Shown piece after piece: positions 32,382 to 40,257 of a DNA stretch of 45,712 nucleotides. The notes under the pieces are model-generated. The model did no database searches, was not told where the DNA came from, and worked only from the letters and a program-made list of their open reading frames with translations. This DNA comes from Panacagrimonas sp041635265 (GTDB taxonomy: Bacteria; Pseudomonadota; Gammaproteobacteria; Nevskiales; Nevskiaceae): NCBI GenBank assembly GCA_041635265.1, contig JBFJJV010000007.1:1-45712 (forward strand), written 5' to 3'. The position numbers and the translations under genes are program-made. Each line of letters begins with the position of its first letter. The stretch's first letter is position 1.

Positions 32382-35300
32382 ATGGGCCAGACTGAAATTC
32401 GCTCCCGCAACAACGACGTCGCCATTGGCATTCACTGGGTGCGCGCTGAACTCGAACAGAATCTGGACTTGGCCGGAAGACTGATCGAGCAGCACGCCGA
32501 ATCACGCAAGAAAGATTCGGAGCCGATCTACAAGGCACTGGCCTATGTGCAGGAAGTGCGCGGCGTTGCCATTCTGATTCGAGCCTATGGTGTTGCCTTA
32601 CTGAGCGAAGAGATTCGTCAGACCCTCGATGCCATGACGGCTGGCAAGGTCAAGGATGCCGAGGCAGCGTATTCGGCGCTGATTGGCGCCTGTGTCCAAG
32701 CCGGTGATTATCTGGACCTGCTTGGCCAGGAGCGTGATGACAGCGCCTTGATCCTACAACCTGCGGTCAATGAGTTGCGCCTGAGCAGGGGTGCCAGTCT
32801 GCTGACGGAAGATGATTTGTTCGTCGCTCAGTTCCGTGCGCTGGACCTGCACCTGCCACGCGACAGCGACAGTCCGCCTGCAGGGGACCTACAGGCTCAA
32901 GCAGCTAAATTATTGCCAGCGTTTTCGGCTTCCCTGCTGGCCTGGTTCAAGGAAAATGAACCCAAAAAAGCCGTCGCGCGGCTGGGACGTATTTCCGAAC
33001 TCTTGGCCGCGGCATCGGCTGATACGGACATGCACCAGTTGTGGCGTACTTCGGCGGCCTGTGTCGAAGCTTTGTTGTCGGACAAGCTGGAAGCGTCACT
33101 GGAACTCAAGCGTCAGTTCGGGCGCGCCGGCCAGTTGATCAAGATCATCGCCCAGCATGGCGAAGCACTCGCTGTGACAAAGATGAGCGATGTGTCATTA
33201 CGCCTGCTGTTCTGTGTGGGGCGGTCACAGGGCAAGGGCCCTCGAGTTCGCGCGCTCCGTTCAGAGCTGGAACTGGATCACTGGGTGCCCTCGGTTGAGG
33301 ACATCGATGCCGCGCGCTCGCGCCTGCGAAGTGGCAATACCAACCTACTGGCCAAAGTGGCCGAAGAGCTGCGTTCCGATTTGTCTGAAGTGCGCGTCAG
33401 TATCGATCTGGCGCTGCGATCCGGAGCGTCAGCCGAAGAATATGAGGGCGCGCAGAAACGGCTGAAAAGCGTGTCGGACACGCTGTTGGTTCTGGGCCTT
33501 TCTGCCGAAAGTCAGGCCTTGGCCGATTCACTGGAAGCACTTGACGCTGGCGATGCCACCGATCAAGCGGTCTGGATGGAATGCGCTACCTCGCTGCTCC
33601 AGGTTGATCTGTCTCTGGAAGGCGCCCTGTATCACCAACTCAATGCGGGACCCAAGACCGGCGAATCAGCGGCCAAAGACGAACAGAGCCCAGCGCAAGC
33701 CATGGCTGCCGCGGATTTGCGGCGGGGCAGGATGGCAGTGCTGCGGGAGTCGCTGGTCAATCTTGCACGCTTGCGCGCGCGCGTTGATGCTTTCCTCAAG
33801 ATTCGGGACGAGTCTGGTTTGCCGGAAGCAGCGCGCATGCTCTATGAAGTCGCTGCTGGAATGCGCATGCTGGAGCTGGATCGGGCAGAGCAGGCCGTCG
33901 GCACGGTGTGTCAGTACCTGCAGTCAGAGCGGTTCGGTTCAATTCGTGAAGACAGCAGAGCAGCCGATCAGTTTTCGGATGCCGTATCTGCAGTTGAGTA
34001 TTACCTGGAATTTCTGCGAGACGAATCTCCGGGTGATGAATTGGCCCTGGAGAAAGTGGTCGCCACGGTCGCGCGCCTGGATGCTGGCGAGCGCCTAGGC
34101 GTAGCGACGCCGGTGCCTGTGGAAGCAGAGATTGAGTTCGAGCGCGAGTTGGAGTTGGAGCCTGTATCCGAGGCGGAAATCGAGGCGGCGTTTGGGCCTG
34201 ATTCAGGCGATGATCCGGAGATCGCCGGTCTGTCCCTAAGCGCGATGGACGACAGCGAGCTCAAACCGGAATCCGTCGATGAACTGCCGGTGCCGACCGA
34301 GAAGCCGGAATATCATCCGCTCGACTTGCCTGCAGACACGGCTGATGTCTCCAAGGAACTTGAGTTTGCCCCTGAGCCCTCGACCGACACTGTTGCTGCG
34401 GAGGAGGTGGAAGTCTCGCCTGAAGAGACGGCGTCCGAAATTGAGATGCCAGATCTCGAATTCCTTGGTGATGCCCCCACAGATTCAGACGCTTCAGCGG
34501 ACGAATCGGAGCCCGAGGTGTCGGCCTTCGACACTGAAGAACTGGGTGCGCTGCTTGATGGAGCGCCCGAATCGCCTGAAGAAGTCCGTGGCGAGCCGGC
34601 ACCCGAAACAGGGGGCGTGGAGGACGAACTGCTGGCTGCCTTTGAGGCCGAGACCCGCGTGCCGCCGGCAACTGCGCCGCAGGCGGACGACGGGATTGAT
34701 CCCGAGATTCGCGAAATCTTTATCGAAGAGGCTGGGGAGGTGCTCGCCGCCCTGCAAGAATCGCTGCCGGGCTGGCAGAAGCAAAGCGACGATCACGCCA
34801 TGATGACTAACCTCCGGCGTGGATTTCACACGCTCAAAGGCAGTGGCCGCATGGTTGGCGCCAATGAATTCGGTGAATTCGCCTGGGAGATCGAAAATCT
34901 GCTCAATCGTTGCCTCGACAACACGTTGTCAGTGACTCCGCCGGTGATGCGCGTGGTTGAGGACGCAATCGAACTGGTGCCGGGCATGATCGAGGCGTTT
35001 CGCGACAGAACTGCTGCGCCGGCCGCAGCGCGTCTGGTCGCAGAGCGCGCGCACCGCTTCACCACGCCGGAGGAAGACGAGGACGAAGATGATCTCGAAG
35101 CCGTGTTCCGCAGCGATGCACTAACCAGACTGCAGATGGTATTACGTTGGCTCAGCGATCAGGATCCGAATCTGGGCCAAACCAGCATCCCCGAACAGGT
35201 CCCGCGCACCTTTCACACGCTGCGCGGCGCGGGGCTGGCGATCGGTGCCAATAGCATCGGCGCACTGAGTGATGCTATCGAGAAATATCTGGATGGACTG

Positions 35301-38300
35301 CTGCGGGAGAACCGCCCTCTGCCTCGAGCCGGGATTGAGGTGCTGGACGAGTGCTGTACTGCACTGAATCAGTGGATCAGTCACTACGGACAGAAAAATG
35401 CCGAGCCTGAGAATATTCAGCCCTGGCTCGACAAAATCAATGCCCTTCAGGATGCCTCTTCTGCCAGTATCGCTGACGCTGCGGAAGATCAGGAGATGGC
35501 CGATGTATTCGCATTCGAAGCGCTGGATCTGGTTGAGAAATTCGAAAAGGAACTGGGTGCTTGGGCGGAATCTGATGGCAGGGCCAGCGCGCCGCGCGCA
35601 GCCAAGTCCACGATTCACACGCTCAAGGGTGCCGCTCAGATAGCCCGTGCGCAGCCCATTGTCGCGGTGACCCAGGCCATTGAATCGCTGATCGATCCGC
35701 TGATTCACAGGCCCAGGCCTGAGCCAGGATTTTTTGAAGGGCTGAACAAGATTGCCGAGGGGCTATACACCCTGCTTGACGAGTATCGCGGCGGTCGATT
35801 GCACGGCGACGGTCGCGAATGGCTAGCCCAGGTTTCTGCACTCGACGCTTTCATTCCCGATGCTGCTGAAGCGCTTCCCGGCGGCGCAGCCGACGAATTT
35901 TCGGAGCCGCTCCATCTCTTTGTCGGCGAAGCCGCGCCGCTGCTCGAAACCTTGGACGAGCGCGCTTCCGTGGTTGCCGCCAAGCCGGGCAATCGCTTTG
36001 TGGTGGCCGAGTGGCTCGGCGCGCTCAATGCCTTAAAGGAAAGCGCGGACAAGGCCGGATTCCAGGAAATCGGCACATTGAGTCTGCGTCTGGCCGACGC
36101 CACGCGAGCGGCGGCGGCATCCGATTCAGGGGGGGGCGCATTCGAAAAGCAGGTTTTAATCGGGGTAGAGGGCTTGCGTGAGTTGGTCAACGAGGTGCGC
36201 GCAGAAAAATCAGGTGCGGCAGCGGCCGTGCTCGCACGTTTTGATGCCCTGTCAGATGCGGGTCCAGCGCCTGAGGTCGAGGCAGAAGCAGAAGAATTGC
36301 TCTTGCCTGATCTCGAGGCGCCGAGTGATTTCTTTGACGCACAAGCTGTCGACGACATGCCCAGGTTCGATGAGGCGGCGCTGGCCGGAGAAGAATTGCT
36401 CGAGCCCGATACAGCAGCTCCGCAAGAATCAGAGGCATCTGAAATTCAGGACATAGCCGACGTTCTGGACATACCGTCAGTCACTGAGGTGACCGACGAG
36501 GCGGACCCGGACCTCGTCGAAATTTTTGCTCCCGAGGCGCAGGAACTGCTGGAGTCGCTGGACGAGGCCATGGCCCGGTGGCGTGATGATCCTTCAAGTG
36601 CCCAGCCCGTGGCTTCAATGCAGCGTGATCTGCACACCTTCAAGGGCGGCGCACGCATGACTGGCCTCAATCGACTGGGTGAGGCCGCACACCATCTGGA
36701 AACAGAAATTGTGGTGCTGGAAAACAGCGCCGAGGGCGTCGACGACGCGGCGCTGGATCGCATCGGTCGCGGACTCGACGGACTGCACCAGCTCTACGAA
36801 GACAGCCTTTCTGTCGGCAGCGGGGCTGGCGTCTCAAGGGCCGACGACATCTGGACGCCACCTGCTATTGAAACAGCTGCGCCGGTCTCTGAGGCCGCGC
36901 CGCCCGCTGATGAAATGCGTTTGTCTGCGGACCGTTCTGAGCCAGTCCCACCCGATTTGGGGGAGGCGGCCGAGACGGCAGACGAGCCTGATCCCGAACT
37001 GCTGGAGATTTTTGCGCTGGAAGCGCAGGAATTGCTCGAGTCATTGCAAAACGCGCTCAGTGAGTGGCGTGATGACCCGAGCAATAAGGCGCCCTGTATC
37101 AAGATGCAGCGTGATCTGCATACCTTCAAGGGCGGCGCACGCATGACCGGGCTCAAGTTGCTCGGAGATGCCGCCCATGCGCTGGAGACCGAGCTGGTTG
37201 CACTCGAGCAGAGCGGGTCGGCGGTTGATGCCGCTGCCGTGGCCAAAATCGGGACTGCGCTCGATGCCGTTCATCAACTCTACGACAATAGCAAGGCGCC
37301 GCCCGCTAGCAGCATGCCACCGCCGCTGGCGACTGCTCAGCTGGAGTCGAAGCGGCCGGATGTACCCGTCGGTGAAGCGGCGGCGGTTTCATCGCTGGCT
37401 TCGGAGGCCAATCTGCCCGCGACTTGGGACGAAAAATTGTTCTGGCGGCCGCAGGGTAGCGCAGCGACAACGACTGAAGCCCGACGCGAAGCGGTTCGCG
37501 TCCCGGTGGAGCGTCTTGATGCGATGCTCAACCAGGCTGGCGAGATCTCCATTTTTCACTCGCGGCTTGAAGAGAATCACGCCAGTTTTGGCAACTCCCT
37601 GAGTGAAATGGAGCAGACCGTTACGCGTATCCGCGAGCAGTTGCGCATGATGGAAGTCGAAACGGAGGCACAGATTGCCGCGCGTGGATTTGCACGTGCC
37701 GAAGATGCGGAGGACCGCTACGAAGCGGAGTTTGATGCGCTGGAAATGGATCGCTATTCGCGCATGCAGGAACTGTCCCGCGCGCTGGCCGAGTCGGTCA
37801 GCGACTTGAGTTCTTTGCACAACACGCTGGATCATCTCGGCACCGAAGCAGAGGGCCTGCTGCAGCAGCAAGGGCGTATCAATAACGAAGTGCAGCAGGG
37901 CCTGATGGGTACACTCATGGTGCCTTTCTCGCGTCAGGTTCAGCGTTTGTCGCGCGTGGTTCGTCAGACTGCTGAGCAGAATGGAAAATATGCCCGTGCG
38001 GAATTCAACGGCGCTGACAGTGAAATGGATCGAAATGTGCTGGAGCGCATGACCGCACCACTGGAGCATCTGCTGCGCAACTGCGTCGTCCACGGCATTG
38101 AAGAACCGGAAGCACGCAAGGCGGCGGGCAAGCCCGAAGCCGGTGTCGTTACCGTATCGCTCAAACGCGAAGGGGCCCAGCTGCTCGTCGAGGTCAGAGA
38201 TGACGGTCGTGGACTGGCCTTCAAGGCGATTCGCGCTCAGGCCGTCAAGCGCGGTCTGATGCGCGAAGACGCGGAAGTATCGGATGAAGATCTCGCTCGC

Positions 38301-39344
38301 TTTGTGTTCGCGCCCGGCTTTTCTACGGCCAAGTCTCTGACTCAGGATGCCGGCCGCGGTATCGGCATGGACGTGGTCGCGGCCGAGGTCAAGCAACTCG
38401 GGGGTACGGTTGAACTCACCTCGCAAGCTGGCAAAGGAGCCTGCTTCAGCATTCGCCTGCCCCTGATGCTCGCGGTCTCGCAAGCGCTGGTGGTGCAGGT
38501 GGGCGAAGAGTTCTTTGCCATTCCAATCGCCGCTGTAGAAGGCATCGCCCGCGAACCCAGCGAATCACTCGAGAAGATGATGGCTGACGGCGGCGAGCCT
38601 CTCGCCTACGCCGGCAATCATTATCAGGTGCGTCGTCTGGGTGAATTGGTCGGATTGCCGGTACAGACGCGCACGGATTCTCGTAGCAAGCCCGCGATCC
38701 TGCTCAGCCTCCATAGCGCGGTTGGCGGCGCTGAGCGTCGCGTCGCAGTGGTGGCGGACAAGCTGGTCGGTAATCGTGAGGTGGTCAGCAAGGCAGCCGG
38801 ACCGATTCTGGGCTCGGTGGCCGGGATTTCCGGTGCTACTTTGATGGCCGATGGTCAGGTCATGCTGATCCTTGATGTGCCGGCATTGATTCAGGAAGCC
38901 GTGCGCCGACGGTTGGGTGACGAGGCCGCGTCCGTGACCCCGGTCGTGGAGGAGGAGGTCCAGAGCATGATCATGGTGGTAGATGATTCGATCACGATCC
39001 GCCGTGTGACCGAGCGTCTGCTCACTCGCAAGGGATATCGGGTCATCACCGCGCGGGATGGTGTGGATGCCATGGCCACACTGCAAACAGAGTCGCCGGA
39101 CGCGGTCCTGCTGGATATTGAAATGCCGCGCGCCGACGGGTTTGAAGTGGCCGCATTTATTCGCAATACACCGCGACTGGCCAAATTGCCCATTCTCATG
39201 ATCACTTCACGTTCCGGCGACAAGCACCGTGAGCATGCGCGTCAGATTGGCGTAGAAAAATACCTGATCAAACCGTTTCAGGAAGAAAATCTGCTGGCCG
39301 AGCTGCGAGACGTGCTCACCTCCAAATCCGAGAGTGACTCATGA
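32382..39344 (+). CDS. chpA: ChpA/PilL hybrid histidine kinase with five Hpt domains
   Basis: A 2320-residue multi-domain kinase, close to the size of Pseudomonas ChpA. The N-terminal 560 or so residues are helical and FimL/degenerate-Hpt-like. An acidic Glu/Ala/Pro-rich linker follows (about 580-760). Five Hpt domains then have histidines at about 816 (FHTLKGSGRM), 945 (FHTLRGAGL), 1079 (IHTLKGAAQI), 1418 (LHTFKGGARM) and 1580 (LHTFKGGARM). A coiled-coil dimerisation region, a CheA-type ATPase with N-box LLRNCVVHG (N1900) and DAGRGIGMDVV, a CheW domain and a C-terminal receiver (about 2196-2316; D2245 in LLDIEMPRADG) complete it. It would phosphorylate PilG and PilH to control pilus extension, retraction and twitching. 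The overlap with chpC is four bases. Confidence 0.96.
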   Translation: MGQTEIRSRNNDVAIGIHWVRAELEQNLDLAGRLIEQHAESRKKDSEPIYKALAYVQEVRGVAILIRAYGVALLSEEIRQTLDAMTAGKVKDAEAAYSALIGACVQAGDYLDLLGQERDDSALILQPAVNELRLSRGASLLTEDDLFVAQFRALDLHLPRDSDSPPAGDLQAQAAKLLPAFSASLLAWFKENEPKKAVARLGRISELLAAASADTDMHQLWRTSAACVEALLSDKLEASLELKRQFGRAGQLIKIIAQHGEALAVTKMSDVSLRLLFCVGRSQGKGPRVRALRSELELDHWVPSVEDIDAARSRLRSGNTNLLAKVAEELRSDLSEVRVSIDLALRSGASAEEYEGAQKRLKSVSDTLLVLGLSAESQALADSLEALDAGDATDQAVWMECATSLLQVDLSLEGALYHQLNAGPKTGESAAKDEQSPAQAMAAADLRRGRMAVLRESLVNLARLRARVDAFLKIRDESGLPEAARMLYEVAAGMRMLELDRAEQAVGTVCQYLQSERFGSIREDSRAADQFSDAVSAVEYYLEFLRDESPGDELALEKVVATVARLDAGERLGVATPVPVEAEIEFERELELEPVSEAEIEAAFGPDSGDDPEIAGLSLSAMDDSELKPESVDELPVPTEKPEYHPLDLPADTADVSKELEFAPEPSTDTVAAEEVEVSPEETASEIEMPDLEFLGDAPTDSDASADESEPEVSAFDTEELGALLDGAPESPEEVRGEPAPETGGVEDELLAAFEAETRVPPATAPQADDGIDPEIREIFIEEAGEVLAALQESLPGWQKQSDDHAMMTNLRRGFHTLKGSGRMVGANEFGEFAWEIENLLNRCLDNTLSVTPPVMRVVEDAIELVPGMIEAFRDRTAAPAAARLVAERAHRFTTPEEDEDEDDLEAVFRSDALTRLQMVLRWLSDQDPNLGQTSIPEQVPRTFHTLRGAGLAIGANSIGALSDAIEKYLDGLLRENRPLPRAGIEVLDECCTALNQWISHYGQKNAEPENIQPWLDKINALQDASSASIADAAEDQEMADVFAFEALDLVEKFEKELGAWAESDGRASAPRAAKSTIHTLKGAAQIARAQPIVAVTQAIESLIDPLIHRPRPEPGFFEGLNKIAEGLYTLLDEYRGGRLHGDGREWLAQVSALDAFIPDAAEALPGGAADEFSEPLHLFVGEAAPLLETLDERASVVAAKPGNRFVVAEWLGALNALKESADKAGFQEIGTLSLRLADATRAAAASDSGGGAFEKQVLIGVEGLRELVNEVRAEKSGAAAAVLARFDALSDAGPAPEVEAEAEELLLPDLEAPSDFFDAQAVDDMPRFDEAALAGEELLEPDTAAPQESEASEIQDIADVLDIPSVTEVTDEADPDLVEIFAPEAQELLESLDEAMARWRDDPSSAQPVASMQRDLHTFKGGARMTGLNRLGEAAHHLETEIVVLENSAEGVDDAALDRIGRGLDGLHQLYEDSLSVGSGAGVSRADDIWTPPAIETAAPVSEAAPPADEMRLSADRSEPVPPDLGEAAETADEPDPELLEIFALEAQELLESLQNALSEWRDDPSNKAPCIKMQRDLHTFKGGARMTGLKLLGDAAHALETELVALEQSGSAVDAAAVAKIGTALDAVHQLYDNSKAPPASSMPPPLATAQLESKRPDVPVGEAAAVSSLASEANLPATWDEKLFWRPQGSAATTTEARREAVRVPVERLDAMLNQAGEISIFHSRLEENHASFGNSLSEMEQTVTRIREQLRMMEVETEAQIAARGFARAEDAEDRYEAEFDALEMDRYSRMQELSRALAESVSDLSSLHNTLDHLGTEAEGLLQQQGRINNEVQQGLMGTLMVPFSRQVQRLSRVVRQTAEQNGKYARAEFNGADSEMDRNVLERMTAPLEHLLRNCVVHGIEEPEARKAAGKPEAGVVTVSLKREGAQLLVEVRDDGRGLAFKAIRAQAVKRGLMREDAEVSDEDLARFVFAPGFSTAKSLTQDAGRGIGMDVVAAEVKQLGGTVELTSQAGKGACFSIRLPLMLAVSQALVVQVGEEFFAIPIAAVEGIAREPSESLEKMMADGGEPLAYAGNHYQVRRLGELVGLPVQTRTDSRSKPAILLSLHSAVGGAERRVAVVADKLVGNREVVSKAAGPILGSVAGISGATLMADGQVMLILDVPALIQEAVRRRLGDEAASVTPVVEEEVQSMIMVVDDSITIRRVTERLLTRKGYRVITARDGVDAMATLQTESPDAVLLDIEMPRADGFEVAAFIRNTPRLAKLPILMITSRSGDKHREHARQIGVEKYLIKPFQEENLLAELRDVLTSKSESDS
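36480..37300 (+). repeat. Duplicated Hpt-domain segment within chpA
   Basis: The fourth and fifth Hpt domains are 162 residues (486 bases) apart at their histidines. They share long near-identical text (AQELLESL, WRDDPS, MQRDLHTFKGGARMTGL) and the same order of flanking helices. The core DNA around the two histidines differs at only a few third positions, so the copy arose recently by internal duplication or has been kept alike by conversion. Confidence 0.8.
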
Positions 39345-39796
39345 GTCAAACCGTTTTCGCCCTGCTGATCAAGATTGCTGGAGACTATCTGTTATTGCCC
39401 AATTCGGCGGCCAAGGAAGTCGCCGGCCTGGAAAATTTTCAGGCGGCCGGGGGCGACGCTCAGAAGTGGCTGGTGGGTTGGCATAGCAGCGAAGAGCGAC
39501 GGATTCCGGTGCTCTCTTTCGAAGCCCTTGCTGGTGGCGACCGGGCCGAACCAGGGAAGCGCGGTCGCTTGGTCATCATCAACCCTCTTGGGCAGCGTAT
39601 GGCAGGCGGCGGATTTGCGCTGATGGCGCAGGATCAGCCACATTTGGTCTCGCTCAAGCAGGACTCCATCGCTGCGCTCGGCCTGCGTGCCAGTGACCCT
39701 GATGACGCGGTTCTCGCACGCGTCCAGGTCAATGATAACGAAGCGCTAATCCCTGATCTGGAATACATTGAACGGCAGTTGGCCGGACTGGCATAG
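39341..39796 (+). CDS. chpC: CheW-like protein ChpC
   Basis: A 151-residue CheW-domain protein with the pattern LLLPNSAAKEVAGLENF, WLVGWHSSEERRIPVLSFEAL and RGRLVIINPLGQ. It ends with a short helix. It overlaps the end of chpA by four bases (ATGA), so it is the last gene of the Pil-Chp run, in the position of chpC in Pseudomonas. It is less conserved than PilI and may link a second transducer or modulate ChpA. No CheB-like chpB or CheR-like pilK is found on either side. Confidence 0.85.
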   Translation: MSQTVFALLIKIAGDYLLLPNSAAKEVAGLENFQAAGGDAQKWLVGWHSSEERRIPVLSFEALAGGDRAEPGKRGRLVIINPLGQRMAGGGFALMAQDQPHLVSLKQDSIAALGLRASDPDDAVLARVQVNDNEALIPDLEYIERQLAGLA

Positions 39797-39907
39797 CGCC
39801 GGGAGGCTAGTGTTGGTCGTGATGGCCTGATGTTGCCATCGCAAGAATGGCTGTCTCCTACTACAATCTGCGCCCCTGACGCCAGATTCTGCCAGAGATT
39901 CACCATC

Positions 39908-40231
39908 ATGACTTTTGTTGTTACCGAAAATTGCATCAAGTGCAAATACACAGACTGCGTCGAAGTTTGCCCGGTCGATTGTTTCCATGAAGGCCCTAAT
40001 TTTCTGGTCATTGACCCGGAAGAATGCATTGACTGCACTCTCTGCGAGCCCGAATGTCCGATAGATGCGATCGTGGCCGAAGATGACCTGAAGGAAGAAG
40101 ACAAGCATTTCCTCAAGCTCAATGCAGAGCTGTCCCTGCAGTGGCCAGTGATCACAGAGCAGAAAGATGGGCCACCAGACGCCAAGGAATGGGAAAACAA
40201 GCCTGGCAAGCTGAAGTTGCTCGAAAGATAG
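39908..40231 (+). CDS. fdxA: Seven-iron ferredoxin FdxA
   Basis: A 107-residue soluble electron carrier of the Azotobacter FdI type with one [3Fe-4S] and one [4Fe-4S] cluster. The N-terminal half has C9, C17 and C21 in CIKCKYTDCVEVCPVDC, and the second set is C40, C43, C46 and C50 in CIDCTLCEPECP. The charged C-terminal extension (LKEEDKHFLKLNAELSLQWP) is typical of this family. The ATG at 39908 is chosen because the usual start (MTFVVTENC) is there; the frame is open further upstream. It follows chpC after 111 bases and precedes the nuclease gene by 26. A -10-like TACAAT lies at 39862-39867. Confidence 0.95.
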   Translation: MTFVVTENCIKCKYTDCVEVCPVDCFHEGPNFLVIDPEECIDCTLCEPECPIDAIVAEDDLKEEDKHFLKLNAELSLQWPVITEQKDGPPDAKEWENKPGKLKLLER

Positions 40232-40257
40232 CCTTGTAGCCTTTAGTCAAAGCGCGC

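Noticed and set aside
37389..38483. A 364-codon open frame antisense to chpA
   Set aside because: It covers the ATPase region of chpA and its product shows no family pattern; the sense frame encodes conserved CheA motifs throughout.
39797..39907. Promoter for fdxA based on TACAAT at 39862-39867
   Set aside because: The -10 is good but no -35 of acceptable match lies at 16-18 bases, so it was not listed as a separate feature.
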